Assembly (NCBI RefSeq): GCF_000002075.1
Contig: NW_004797594.1
Coordinates: 299,982-347,945 of the forward strand
Length of the DNA stretch: 47,964 nt
DNA from: Aplysia californica
Taxonomy: Eukaryota > Mollusca > Gastropoda > Aplysiida > Aplysiidae
Reading direction: 5' to 3'
Positions 24,301 to 38,547 of this stretch are shown here, piece by piece (the first letter of the stretch is position 1; the number at the start of each line of letters is the position of its first letter). Made by a program: the position numbers and the translations under genes. Under the pieces are notes generated by a model, which ran no database searches, was not told the DNA's origin, and worked only from the letters and a program-made list of their open reading frames with translations.

Positions 24301-27300
24301 TAGCACAGCTGAGGAGTCGCACTCTCCACTTACATCAACTTTTTATACATGATGGCACCAACAATTTCACAAATAGAAAGCAGAAACAGTGAATATAGTC
24401 CATCCAAAGTGAAAAAAAAACCCCGGCCATCCAAATATAGAAAAGCAAATCAAAACTCCACCCACACAGTTACTGTTATTTCCCTATTTCTTTTGTAACG
24501 GATACTCCTTTTTATTTTGACGGACTGCAAGACATATATACATAAAACTAAGAGGGGTCACTATCGCCGGTCTCAAGAGCCTAGCTGTCAGAACTAGGGG
24601 TCGACACATGTCAGAAAACGGATAAAAATCTCACGACGTTTACCAAAGTTCAGGGTTCATACTGAGCAGGAGATTTTTTTCCCCAAGATTTTTCCAAGAG
24701 TTTTCGAAGACAAGTTTTCTTTTTTCCAAGACAAATAACATGTCAATTTGGAAGAAAATTTTAATGCAAAAATATATTATGGTACACTTCAGACTGCGTA
24801 AAGTCGAGGCCTTCTAAACTTTGAGGAAATATTTTTATAATAGATCTAGTTAAAAATTTGTTTTTCCTAGACTTTTCCCAGAATTTTGCCAACTTCCCAA
24901 AATTCCAAGAGTTTTCCATGTCTCGGAAATTAAAAAGAACATTCCAAGAGTTTTCCAGTTTTCCAAGACCCGTGCAAACCCTGAAAGTTCCCGCGCACGG
25001 GAGAGAGAAATGTTTCGATAGAACCGAGACCGGCGTCCCTTCTCCAACATGTGTCGACACACGAGGCGAAGCGGCAAAAATAGAGGTGGACCCATCTTAG
25101 CGGATGGTCTTTTGTGCAATTCAATGGTCTTGGCATACGGCATAAAAAGGCATGTGCTGGATAATGTCTTACAACTCAAATGTGTAAATCTCAGGACTTT
25201 TAATTCATAGTTTTAGTTTTAGTAGAGTTTTTACAGCGCTCGAAACTGCATAAGTCAGAACTCTTTTTTCTTATTCTGGAAAAAAAACAACAACAAACAA
25301 AACCAAACCCCCCCAAAAAAATCCAGCACCAGATGTTCCCAAACTGACACAGCTCAATAAACCGTGGAACCTAAAAGAACCTGTACAAGACTCATCAAAC
25401 AGAATAATAAGGTTATCCCTACATCATTGCTTTTGTGGAAGTCGAGGAAATTATTTCTCCAAAACTATAATTAAACAAAAATTAATATGTTAATAATAAT
25501 GCTATATATACGAAAAATTTACATATATATATATAAATGTCTGAATTCTCAAACCTATACCAAAACCAATGAATGTGTAACTGCTTCATAAAAGAACTAT
25601 AATTGTGGTAATACTGTATAATAGTGTTATCAGCATTATTATATTATATATATAACAGATTATATGGTAACTTTTAAAATAATATACATATTATGTGGTC
25701 TAAACATGTTACGTTGACAGTGCAGAGACAAACGGTACCAGACAAAAACCGATTCGATCGTGGAGGTTTGGTTTGGAGATTTATCCCGTTACTTTTTGCT
25801 TTGCATTAGTAAAACTGACGGGGGAGGGGGGGGGGGGGGGGGGTTTGTTGGCCGAGAGGATGGGTTTTTTTATTGTTTCACAGGAGACTGTCTATTCAAG
25901 GACATGGGTGGGCATATTTTTGGGATATGGGGCTACTTTACCACAGGTGACCGGAACAGATCATTTTCACCAGCGCAATATTGCATTAAGTGACCACAAA
26001 GTGTTCACTGCACCATTATCAGTTTTTTTTAAAAAAAGCTTTTGCTACGGGAACTAGTGCGCTGGGTAAATTTTTTTTAATCCGGAAAGGAGTTAAAAGT
26101 AATCCTTTGTTCCAATTTCATCAGACTAATTCTTCAGTGGAACTTACTCTCCACATATAAAAGTATAGACTAAATCATAAGACAGAGAAATACCCCTACC
26201 CCTCCTTACACCTCTCCCCACCATCATTTGTCTCTGCACCGTCAGACTAAAAGAATACATGAGATAATAAAAAGAGTACAAAAGATAATATAAAAGTGAA
26301 CAACAACAAGGTTACTCTCCCACTCAGCAAAGTATACGTCAAATACACATAATAATACACATGGAGGTTAGTCGTTCTTTCACACACAACAGAAAATTAG
26401 TAGGAGGAAAGGTTTTAGAAAAAAACAACAAACAGAAACAAAAATGCTAAAACATTCTACATGGGGTTAGATTAGGCCCAACTTACAAAAGAAGCAGATA
26501 ACGCTATACGCTAGCTATATACCGACCATTTAGTACTAAGAAAAGGGATAGCAAACAGACGAATACACTGACTCCAGGGGGTAAAAACGTGAGAGCCGTC
26601 TGAGAGGAGGGGCTCCTTCGGACCAAGCACAAATGTCTTCAAAAGTTGTGGCTAAAGTACAGAAACAGCAGCTAGTTTTACAGAAAACAGACAGAGCACA
26701 CACAAAAGTCTTCAAAAGCACGAGTCGCAACTCGCCCGCCAGCATTTTCAAAAAGGAGAAAAACGACTGGTCAAGAAGAATTACATTGTCATAGCTGCCC
26801 AACCAAAACTGTTAGAAAGCAACACTTGGAGCCGAGGCCGTTGTGACGGACGTAAAGAAGTCGAAAGAAAAAGCCAAGCATTGGCACTACTGGCTGGGGA
26901 AATCAACTAACATGCCGGCAGTGAGTGACTAGAGCATACGACGTGCCTGCAGTGAGCAACTAGAATACCCCTCTACGTGGCAGTTCTACTTGAAATACGT
27001 AGCAGAAGTTCAGGGTGCACAAGCATGGCGAAGGTAACGCTGGTTAAAACATTACTGTACTCATTAGACCCACCAACATTTCTGATTCTCTTCAACACAA
27101 TTCAAACTGATCGCAAGAAAAATAGAGATTATATTTACAAAACAACAAACAAAACAACCAAAAAAAACCACACCCCGCAATGAAAGGAAAAACGAAGTAA
27201 TAGCAAAATGGGTTGATTTTAGATTTTGAAGGACTTCAGTATACGGCAGTGCAAAACGATGAAATTAGACTTTTGTAACATTTACCACACAAATATGATA

Positions 27301-30300
27301 AACATTCCAGTAGTACAGTGCTATTACAATAGATAGATCATGCACTCCACTATGAACAAAGAGGCCAACACACACACACACAAATAATACACACACACAC
27401 ACAAATAATACACACACACACACACAAATAATACACACACACACACACACAAATAATACACACACACACACACAAATACAAATAATACACACACACACAC
27501 ACACACAAAATAATACATACACACACACACACACATACACCCACACACAGAGATGTAGATTTACCTACCTGTGAAAATGCAAACTAAGAAAAGTAAATGA
27601 GAGAGGTTACGAGAGACACAAGAGACGGCACTTCACACACAGAGCCCCGGACGGCAAACCACACAGTACATGCAGCACCATCAATGACTCGCTACTCCAT
27701 GACAAGGTCAAGGTAAGCACTTCACAGGAAAAATGAAATGAGTCGATGCGATGGGAGTTAGCCCTATCCGTACGTCGTGTTTTACTATCGTATCCATACG
27801 ACGTGGGGAACTCTGTGCCACCACTTTCCAAAGATGAAATTTACTCATTAATCCGATCCGTACGCTTTGCATAGCAGTCTGTCAAAATGATTATTTGAGA
27901 AATACTGAAAGTTTCAAAGAGATCTTCGCACTAGAAGTATTCTAAAATGTGAAGAATGCAACCACGGGGGTACAAAATGACCCCAGGGCGTACGGATAGG
28001 GTTAAAACAAATTTAAAATGAAAAGACAACAATGATTAATGAGAGGACAACAATGATTAATGAGAGGACAACAATGATTAACGAGAGGACAACAATGATT
28101 AATGAGAGGACAACAATGAAAAGGAAAGCCTCAGAGTGTTCGATTCCAGCCCCTACAACTTTACTTTACGTCAGTGCAGATATCATGCACTCTTTGTTTC
28201 CCAGAATTCCCATTACCATGCGGCAAATAGACGCAGTCATAGGTCATATTTCAGACATCATGCACCAGGATGAGGAGATCTTTTTTCTGAGGTGAACATT
28301 TCGCATACATTTAACAACACTTTCTACAGAGCCCTACCATCCTAAATTGAACTTAATAGCCTACGTGTCTTTTATCTATTACCTCAAAAACTATAATAAA
28401 ATAGTTTTTAAATCACATGCAAAAGATGTGATTGTTCAAAAATGAAATGTTTCCATTCCAGTCAGGAAACTAGAATTCATACAGATATGCCTGGAGTTCC
28501 TTCAGCATTGGAATGAGAAGCATGATGTGAAAATGAATGAAGCCATCTGAGACAATAGTGAAGAGACGTTCGATTTTCCACGAAATATGAGCGAAGCAAT
28601 TGAATTTCAAATGAAAGTCAATAGTGAAAAAGACATTCTATTTCGATAAATATGAGTGAAGCAATTTAATTTTAAATGAAAGACAATAGTGAAAAGACAT
28701 TGTATTTTCCATGAACATGAGCAAAGCAATAAGATTTTAAATGAAAGTCAATAGTGAAAAAGACATTTTATTTCCATAAATATGAGTGACGCAATTGAAT
28801 TTTAAATGAAAGACAATAGAGAAGAGACATTTTATGTTCCATGAAATATGAACAAAGAAATAAGATTTTAAATGAAAGTCAATGATAAATATGAGTGAAG
28901 CAATTGAATTTTAAATGAAAGACAATAGAGAAGAGACATTCTATGTTCCATGAAATATGAACAAAGCGATTAGATTTTCATGGAAAGACCACAGTGAAAA
29001 GACGTTCTATTTTCCATGAAATATGAGCGAAGCAATTACGTTTTCAATGAAATTACTTTCAAATGCAGATGAAGACAACACTCAAAAAAAAAGGTTTAGA
29101 AACTCGTCTCTTTCAACACCGACAAAGTCAGAGCAACAAACAGTGAAGAGGAATACAAAAGGACCGGGTCACTTGACAACAACTGTAGAAAAAAACTATG
29201 CATTTGCCAACGACAAGATTCACAAGAATAAAAGATCATGACAGAAATTTTTAAAAAGACCCCCCCTTCCAAATTGTAGTCTGCATTCAAATCATCATCT
29301 ACAGGGAGGACAGACGACGCACCAAAAGACCAGGATGTATCAAATCTAAACCTTTCACCATTTCTCCAATGATTCCCACAACTTGCACCAGTCACTAGGC
29401 CACACAGCAAACCAAATTCACCACATTCAACATTTAGATCATTTGAATCAATATGGCCTCTAAGAAACTATGTTCCTCCCATTAAATCATAGACGGGACA
29501 CGGCTGTAGAGAAAATTGCCCCTGGAGTAAACTTTCGACACTTGAAGCCCTTTTTTGCTCATGTTTCGGAGGCAAACGAAAAAAAAATGACAACTAGGAA
29601 GAGGCTACTTCCAATCTCTTTAATAACATATCATCTCCTTCATTCAACCTAAATTTTCTAACAGAACCTCTACAGCTGAGCAGTCCGGCAGCCCATCAAA
29701 AGAGAAGAGTTTACAGAACTGCGAGTCCACAAACAGCAGGTACCAAACTTAGGGGATAAAAAATCTAACATTACACTCCAGTACAGATGACACTCTCTGG
29801 CCCTGCTGAATTATTTGGATAAATTCTATGAACCCACCCCTCTCTTGAGAGTCAACCGTATTTCTTTCAAACAATTTCTGGAATAAAAAACTACCGCCCC
29901 CCCCCCCCCGAAAACACCATTTTCCCCCCCCCCCCCCCGAAACAAGGGGGGGGGGGGGGGGGGGGGGGGGAGGAAAAACTAGATAATCTTGAAGAAGAAA
30001 AAGATGCTGAATCAAAAAAAAAAACAAAAAAAACAAGAAGCAAAATTGGAAGCTATAAGCAGAATTTCAAAAGGGAAAAGAGAAATAAAAAAGCAACCCA
30101 CACAAAGTAAATGGTGTAAAATTTACTCTCATCACCGAAAGTCTCAACCAAAACCACCATCTGACATCAAGAACAAGAAAAGAGAACCAGCTTACTACAA
30201 CAGATCTTGGCACAAAACTATTCACATTACCTTAGGTTAATAAATTTGCTAAAGAATCCTACAAAGCTTTTTTTTAACGTTTCAAAAAAAAATTTATTAG

Positions 30301-33300
30301 AGCACAGCACCCATCAAGCAGAGAAGGAATTTTAACCTCAACCTGCAGCGTTTCCCAGACCATAAAAAGCAGGTACCCAAGATGAAAACCGTTAACCTTT
30401 TGCCCTCATTTCAACCCATAACTAAAGGAGAAAAGACAAAGTGCACCGGGGCACAGGGATGCAAGAGCAAGTAGCAGCGATAACCAAAAGAAACCAATCA
30501 AAAGCTTCACATCTCCCACAAAGCCGTCAAAGAATGCGACCCTCACACTAAACGTTCTACCAGAAACCTCAGTTCTCTTCGACAATCCCACTACAAAAAG
30601 CAAGTTGCAAGAACAGAACAGACCATAGTGAAGTGTGAACAATGATGAAAGCTACCATATTTCTCCAAATGCTAAACAATTCAGTTGTTTGTTTAGTAAG
30701 TTTTACAGCGCTCGCAATTGCATAAGGTCATAATATGAGCGCATCAATTCGGCCTGCAAATTCAAATCTCATTAGAAATCCAATCCAAGAGTTACCATAT
30801 TTCAGCTGTTCTACTAGGAAATGGCAAAAACAAAACAAACTACTCAAAATACTACACAGAAGCAAGCAGCATTCAAGTCATTGCACAAAACTTCCAAATG
30901 TGAAGGTGGACAGCTATGAAAATACCCAGGACGAATCACTAACAAAGAACATTATTACGCCCCACAACTTAATGTTACCTATACAGAGAGAAAAGATCTG
31001 TTCGTAAACTAACTCTCAACTTAAAATGTTACCTATACAGAAAGAAAAGATCTGTTTGTAAACTAACTCTCAACTTAATGTTACCTATACAGAAAGAAAA
31101 GATCTGTCCGAAAACTAACTCCTTATCATTCCTTCTTCTGCCCCCCCCCCCCTTTTGTTAAAAAAAAAAAAAAGAAACAGAATTTGGAGCAGTTGGCTCA
31201 CAGAAAGTTACATCTACACGATGATACACTCACATCTACAAGGGTAAAGCCAAAAATGAAATACAAAGAGAAACGGCTGATAAATCGACATTCATCGTTA
31301 TGGTAGACAAACTGCCAGATGTATATATAATTATCTACTTGTCAAAACAAGAGCGACCATAGTTGCACGTCCGTAACTAGCAGCAGAAGGCCAGAATGTT
31401 TCTATCTTCCTACACAGACTTCAGAACATAATATGTTACGCCTAATTATCGTTATTGTTGATTTTCTTCTTATAGACAAAAATACCCTCTGATTGCAGTA
31501 TACGTAAAAGCAACAAAAAACCCACAAAAAACCCACAAAAAACCATGACTGAATTCTACGACTAACTTCAAAAACCACGTCCTACACCAGACTGAAAACA
31601 TTATTTACATTTTTGTGACACTAAATGAGATCTCGGTATCCTGAGCATTATGCAATGATTTTTACACACCAAACATTTTCCTCAAAAAAAGTAAATTAAA
31701 ATGAGAAAACAAAACAACAAAACAACGAGTGAGGGCTGTGAAAGGAATCGCGTTGGATGAGACGAAATAGAAAAAAACAAAAAACAAAAAAAGAAACCCA
31801 ACCCACTGACAACAATGAGTGAGGCAAAAATGACAGTAAGCACAACATTCAGGGTCACAAACGAGGAAGGAAGGAAGGAAGGAAGGAAGGAAGGAAGAAA
31901 GGGTGAGGGGGGGAGGGAGGAAGGTCATCAAAAATGCTGCATGTACCTGGTTGGCCAGTGAGGTGACTCCCAACCTTACCCGCGATCGCGACACGCTGGA
32001 GGCCGTGGAGGAGATGGAGGAGACGCTCTCCTGGCTGCCGCTGCGCTCCCGTGAGCTACGCAGACTCGTGGTCATGAGCGGCCGGGAGTGGGGGGAGGGG
32101 GTGGAGGTGGCCGAACCGCCGGCGCGGGCGATTTTGTGCACGGGGGCAAACAGGCCATGCATCGGCTTGCAGTCAAAGTATCTGCAGGGGGGAGGGAGGG
32201 AGGGAGGGGAGGACAGCAAAAAGGAGGAAACTTCAGTTTTTTTGTTTTGTTTTTGGAAGTGTTGTTACGGTGCTCGCAACTGCATACAACTTCAGATTTT
32301 TCCCCTGCATGGCCAGAAGAATATATATATAGAAATACTTATATGTCAGCAGGCATCGTGGTGAAATCAGGCGCTTGTCGAAATAAGGACATCAAAGAAA
32401 ACGACATTTCCCCCCCCGCTGGTTTGGCAATTTTTATTGAACTTTTGTTTTTTGGCTCAACATCTTTTACGTCTGTTTAAAAACACATTTCTCTGTGGAT
32501 TTTACTGGAAAATTTTGACTAAAACTAAAGGAATAAAAAATGTACATTTTCATTTTCCACAGACTCTCAAGCTGTGCAAGTTACCAAATTTTGGCAGCCA
32601 TTTTCTCACTAATTTTACTTGGCAAACCAGGCGACCCCCATCTCCTTCAATGGCAGGTATCTCAACTTCTATCTACGATGGATGGGTACTTTTTTCATCA
32701 AAAGCCAGACAGAGAAACAAGCTTTACGGTGATACCAATATCCCCATAAGCCCAAACATTGAGGAGCACCTGATTCCACAGCATCGTGACACATATTTCA
32801 ACATGCAAAGGTACATGGTCAAATAGTCGCTTTGAAGCACAAGGGGGCTGTCCCGTAAAATACTGTTTTGAGAAAATCGAAGGTAAAGTTTTTGCCCCTT
32901 GTTCAGTTTCTTTAAAAGAAAAGGAGAGTTTTCTCTATAACCAAACAAACATACCCACCAATGAAACCAAACTTCTCCTATAGGTAGGGCACTGCCCACT
33001 TTTCGTGTAAGTCAAGATTTCTGGAAATCCCCGAAATCTGGGTAAGCCCGCTTGTCCTTAAAAGTGACCTAATAAACATGCACAGGTGTTCTCAATCTTT
33101 AAAGTGACTTTTGGTTTTGAAGGTAACGAGTGGTTCTGCAGAGACATACATACAGACAGGTGTGGTTATTTCACAAAGAACGGACAGGAGCAAGATCGCA
33201 ACAACACGTGACAAAGACAACTCAGGCCTGCAGAAAAAAGTGTTCACTTTTACCAGACATTCAGTTATATTAATAATTTAATTTTAACAAATACATCAAG

Positions 33301-36300
33301 TACTACACCCTCCCCAAGATATAAAACTATATTTTAAAAAACAAAACAACAACCCATAAACCTCCATATTCAGAAGTAGATAAGGAAGAACGGGACAATC
33401 CTGACCACACAGAAATGACACAAATATGCGTCAAACATACCTGTTATCAGTATCCCTCAGTAAAATCTTTCCAATCAAAAACCAAGAACTAAATAAGCAT
33501 AGGTCTGTCAATTTTAGTTTTAGTTTTAGAACGACTTTTACGGCACTTGCAACACAATAAGGTCATATAAGTGCCAAAGATTAGAGGCGTTACAAAAGAG
33601 TAACAAACACAAAAAAGAAGGAGGGGAGATAAGAGACGATAGATTTTTTATAGGAAAGAAGCAAACCACACCAGAGCACCTGCCAACCACCCACTCTGTC
33701 AATTTTAAAGCCGTTACTTACAAAGGTGCAGAACCTCTCTGACAGAAGGTTCACACAACTTCACAAACACTTCTTACTTAAACGAGAATCTTAAATTTGT
33801 AAAGATCTCTGAGTTGAAAAGTGCACAGAGCATGCTGTCAGGTGCTGATGTGTGCCATATAAATACTATTCTCATCATTTTTACTACTTTGCAGTCACAC
33901 AGCCAGGAGTACAAAATACCCCATCTGGTCACCCAGCCAGCAGTACAAAATACTCCATCTGGTCACCCAGCCAGGAGAGCGACTGCAACGGACATCTCAG
34001 TCCTGATGCAGTTCGTGACCAGAACGGATAATTTTCACCGTCGCATTACTGCCCCAAGTGACGGCAAAGTGGTAAAAAGCCGAGCGTGAGAACCGAAGGG
34101 ATTACCTTTTCCCTGCGACCGCTCCGTCGTTCTTCCCCAGCGGCTCATCCAGCTCCACGCCGGCCCACACCCCCTTGGCAAAGTCTGTCTCTCCGATGTA
34201 GCGCAGAACGCCGGGCTTAGAGCCGCTGACTAGAACCTGCAGGGAGAGAGACAATAATAAACACAATGTAGTAGAGAACGCCACTCGTGGAGTGGCTGGC
34301 TACAACTTATGAGGAGAGATATTCTTTTTTCTTAAGAGCTTTACGACACTTGCACCACAATAAGTTCATACAAGTGCTGAAGATTAGAGGTGTTACAGGA
34401 GAGTAACACACACAAAAAAGAAAGAGGGGAGATAAGGATGATAGATGCTAGATAGGAAAGAAGGAGCAAACCACACCAGAGCAACCGCCAACCACCTACA
34501 GGGGAGAGATAATCGTAAAAACAAGAAAAATTTAGCGCAGAACAACAGGCTTGGAGGAGCTGCTGAGAAAAACCTGAGGGGGGGAGACAATGGTAGAAAC
34601 AATGTGAACTTAAACTCAAACTCTTTCAGTGCCTTGAGGAGGACACCGTTCTATTTATTCAATTCCACATCACTGACTAGAACCTGAGGAGAGAGACAAT
34701 CATAACAACAATGTAGCAGAGAACACCACTCTTGGAGTGGCCCACTAGACCTTATGAGGAAAGATAATAATAATACTAATAATAGATAGCATTTGTATAG
34801 CGCATGTCCCCACTCGAAAGCAAGCTCTATGCGCTTTACACTATATTATTACCCCAGCAGACCATAATAATAATAATAATAATAATAATAATAGATAGCA
34901 TTTGTATAGCGCATATCCCCGCTCAACAGCAGGCTCTATGCGCTTTACACTATATTATTACCACAGCAGACCATAGAACACTCCGAAACATTCTCAGCAT
35001 CCCCGGAAGCATACATTGCAAGCAGCTGGATAAGCGCTCAAACACTAACAAACTGACAAGATCTTTCACTGTCTATAGATAATCCTTAAAAACAAGAACA
35101 AGTTAGCGCTGGGTCGAACCTGAGGAGGACTCATACCAAAGAGTGAGCTTAAGAAAACGTCACATTTTCATTGTTTTACAAAAAAAATATAGAAATATGA
35201 CAAGAAAGCACTGAGGTCGCGATCATATGGCGATCATGTACAGTCTTCGACCAATATCAAAAAAACAAAAAAAGGAAGAAAAAAGAAAAGGCGTCCAAAG
35301 ACTCACCCTGTCTCCCATCTTGGCGCCGCCCGGCATGGTCCCGGGGAGGCGCATGGCCGTGGTAGATGGCGCCACGCCCGTCGAGCCTTTGTTCAGGCTA
35401 GTCGACGACGTAGACAGGTTTTTGCTGGCACTCATGCCCAGACGCGACTGGAAGGAAAAAAAAAACGACAGATAAACTTAACCCCAATCCTATCTGTATC
35501 GTTTTGAGTTATACCCCGGGGCGACTTCGCGACACTACAGTTTAAAAAGTAAAAATGAAGGGGGAAAAGTTGTAAGTCTTTAATCAAAAAGATATGAAGC
35601 TCGAAACTTTAACACTAAAATCTCTCAAAAACCACCACAGTGTAACTCTGACATCCCCCCCCCCCTGCCCACACTCCGAATAACCTCATGATTTTGACAC
35701 AGCAGCATAGAATATTCGGTGAAAATGGTGAAATGGTATGAGTTTAACGCCCCTATCAACACTATTAGGTTATTTAAGGGGCGGGACCTCCTAGTTTAAC
35801 GTCCATCTCCGATAGGACCGAGCCAAGTTGGAAATTTGTGTAAAGTGCCTTTCCCAAGGACACAACATCGGACCGAGCTGAGGCTCGAACCTCCGAACCC
35901 GCAATCTTACTAGAATATTTGGTTTCTCGTCTCTGGGTCTTAGTAATTGAAAATAGTCAAATAATGTCAGGACAAAACTTTGTAATTCTACGATAGCGTA
36001 GAGTTCGTTTGAGAATAAAGTCCTAAAATTTCTCAAAACCACCACCACAGTGAAACTCCAACATCCCCCCCCCCAGTGTAATAACTCTGATATAATCCCC
36101 CCCCCCCCCTAAATTTCTCAAAACCACCACCACAGTGTAACTTCGATATAATCTCCCCCCCCCTAAATTTATCAAAATCACCACCACAGTGAAACTCCAA
36201 CATCCCCCTCCCTCCCCGCAGTCTTCTAATACGTAATAAGCTGATAGACATTTGAGAGGTAGAGCCCTCACCGAAGGTCGCGGAGGAATGCTGGAGGAAG

Positions 36301-38514
36301 CCGGGGTGCCGTTGCTGGTGGTGGGCGTCTGGAGGCGACTGTCGCCGCCACTTGCCGGGACCGAGCTCCTGGGCTCGCTGGAAGAACTGTCGTAACCTTG
36401 AGAGGGTGGCCGCGACGGAGACTGTGGTCCGTGGAACAGCTTTGTCAGACGCGAGAACACGCCCCTTTTGGGCTCACACTGAGGAAGGAGGAGAGAGCTT
36501 TTTTTAGTTTTTAGTTAGAGTTTTATGGCACTTGCAACACAATACGGTCATATTAATGCCGGAGATTAGAGGTGTTGCAAGACAGTAACAAACACAAAAA
36601 AGGAGGAGAGATAAGGACGATAGATGTTTGAAAGGAAAGAAGGAGCAAATCACACCAGAGCACCCGCCAACCACCCATCAGAGGAGAGTGATAACACTAG
36701 TAGACACACAATACAGCTAAACAATAAACATAAATAAGAACTCAAGAGAAAAATTTAATCCAACATGAATAAATCTTATAAGCTTTCAAATTCAATTCAA
36801 TTGAGTGAGCTGAAATCATTGAGGTGAGGAAAATGGGAAAAGCATTTTTCCTGGAGACGAATCCTCCTACCGAGCAAATCCAGAAATAGCATCCCTGGTA
36901 CTAACCTTGAACGTCAAACGTCTTTAACCAAACCACAAGATAATCACACCCAATCGCTTCCACTTTAAAAAATGGATACATCACAACTCTGTAGTACAAA
37001 GATACTACAGGCTACAGAAGAACAAAAGTTTTCTACTGTCACCCTCACTCCTTCCACATCACAAAAAAAAAAGCATAACCCACACCTTTGTAGTACACAG
37101 ATATACCAAAGATTTAGGACTGTCACTGTCACCCCCCCACCCACCCCTACTTCCACATCACAAAAACAAGAATACAACAAACCTCAGTAGTACACAGATA
37201 TACTACAGGCTTAAAAAGAACAAAAGTTTTCAACTGTCACCCCCACGTCTTCCACATCACAAAAAATAAGAATACAACAAACCTCAGTAGTACACAGATA
37301 TACTACAGGCTTAAGAAGAACAAGTTTTTTCTACTGTCACCCTATCTCTTCCACATCACAAAAATAAGAATACACCACACCTCAGTAGTACAGAACAAAG
37401 ATACCAGACATAAAAATCTCATAACTTTCCGACCGACTCACCTGAAAGTAGCGCACTCCCATGACACTGCCGTCATTTTTCCCCACGGGCTCATCCAGCA
37501 CGATGCCCGCCCACTCCCCTGGGGCGAAGCTCGCCTCCCCGATGAAAGCGATCACGCCTGGCTTTGTGCCGCTCACCCAGATTCTGTCGCCGATCTTGAA
37601 GTCGTCTGTGTTGACGGAGCCGTCTTCCGAGGGGGGCTGGGGGCCTGCGAACAAACACCCGGAATTTCTTCAGGTCCCGGAATTGATGGTTCGGGCTTCA
37701 AACTACTACATAATCATCGTACAAGATTTATTTTTTTAATAGTTTTTTCTACCATCAGTAAGTGTTTTACGGCACTTGAACACAATAAGGTCATATAAGT
37801 GCTGAAGATTAGAGGCGTTACAAGAGAGTAACAAACACAAAAGAAGGAGAAGGAGAAAGAAAGACCATGGTTTTTCATAGGAAAGAAGAAGCAAACCACA
37901 CCAGAGCACCCGTCAACCACCCACCAAGTTCTAAGTTTGTCGATAGACTATACCAACACTCACATCACATAAGCGACAAGACTATAACATAACAGCACTT
38001 ACACAAAAGCAACGTGTGTGAAATAAAGGACAACAGAAAGCACAGGGACGGAAAGATGATGGTAGCAACAAAACACTGGACGGCGCAAGCAGAAATAATA
38101 AACATTACACACAATGATGACAGACAGAGAAGAAAGCCTACTAACAGCACACAGCCTAATCTCTTCTAAATTTTTCAGGAAAAACATATTTATGAATGCT
38201 CATGACGCATATTAGTAAAATACAATCATCTCATCGAAACGTAATAATTTTTAAATGAAATGAAAATTAAGCTGAAGAGTCCAACCAATTCACTTTTTTT
38301 TTTTAATCTGTTTCTTTTTACTTGTCATATCAATTAACAATAGATATGTTGAGGGAATTTTTGTAGCGACATTTCACAAAAAGCAATTAAAATCTCAAAT
38401 CCTGGAATGCAGCCATTTACCTTCAACTAACAAAATAATGTGTTCCTTAGGTATCATATTGGTCATAAAGATGGAGAAACCACACACTCTTAACTCATCT
38501 TTTCTTCAGTTCTA

Positions 38515-38547
<33 letters not shown>

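Larger units (their letters stand above)
21509..31946 (-). other. CLIP intron 6, 10.4 kb
   Basis: Holds SINE-A copy 12, a palindromic MITE, an F2 copy, two LINE ends, a tRNA-like SINE head, a hAT-like MITE, a piggyBac-like MITE, several tandem repeats, a CA compound microsatellite and poly-G/C tracts. I found nothing identifiable in 25260-25740, 26010-27260, 29050-29880, 30000-30680 and 31120-31860, where only short unsupported open frames occur. Exons 6 and 7 join in phase with conserved sequence, so no coding exon is needed here. Confidence 0.85.
32182..34105 (-). other. CLIP intron 5, 1.9 kb
   Basis: Almost filled with repeats: a SINE-A tail, MITE-1 copy 5, MITE-2 copy 2, the reference SINE-A copy and an F3 copy. 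33076-33500 is unassigned AT-rich sequence. Confidence 0.88.

Noticed and set aside
27324-27548. Cys/Val-rich open frames on the minus strand
   Set aside because: Direct translation of the CA microsatellite.
28032-28295. Frame with repeated MINERTT heptapeptides
   Set aside because: A by-product of a 21-bp tandem repeat; no start context or homology.
30030-30240. Lys-rich frame as a basic nuclear protein exon
   Set aside because: Caused by A-rich composition; no motif and no flanking splice signals of quality.
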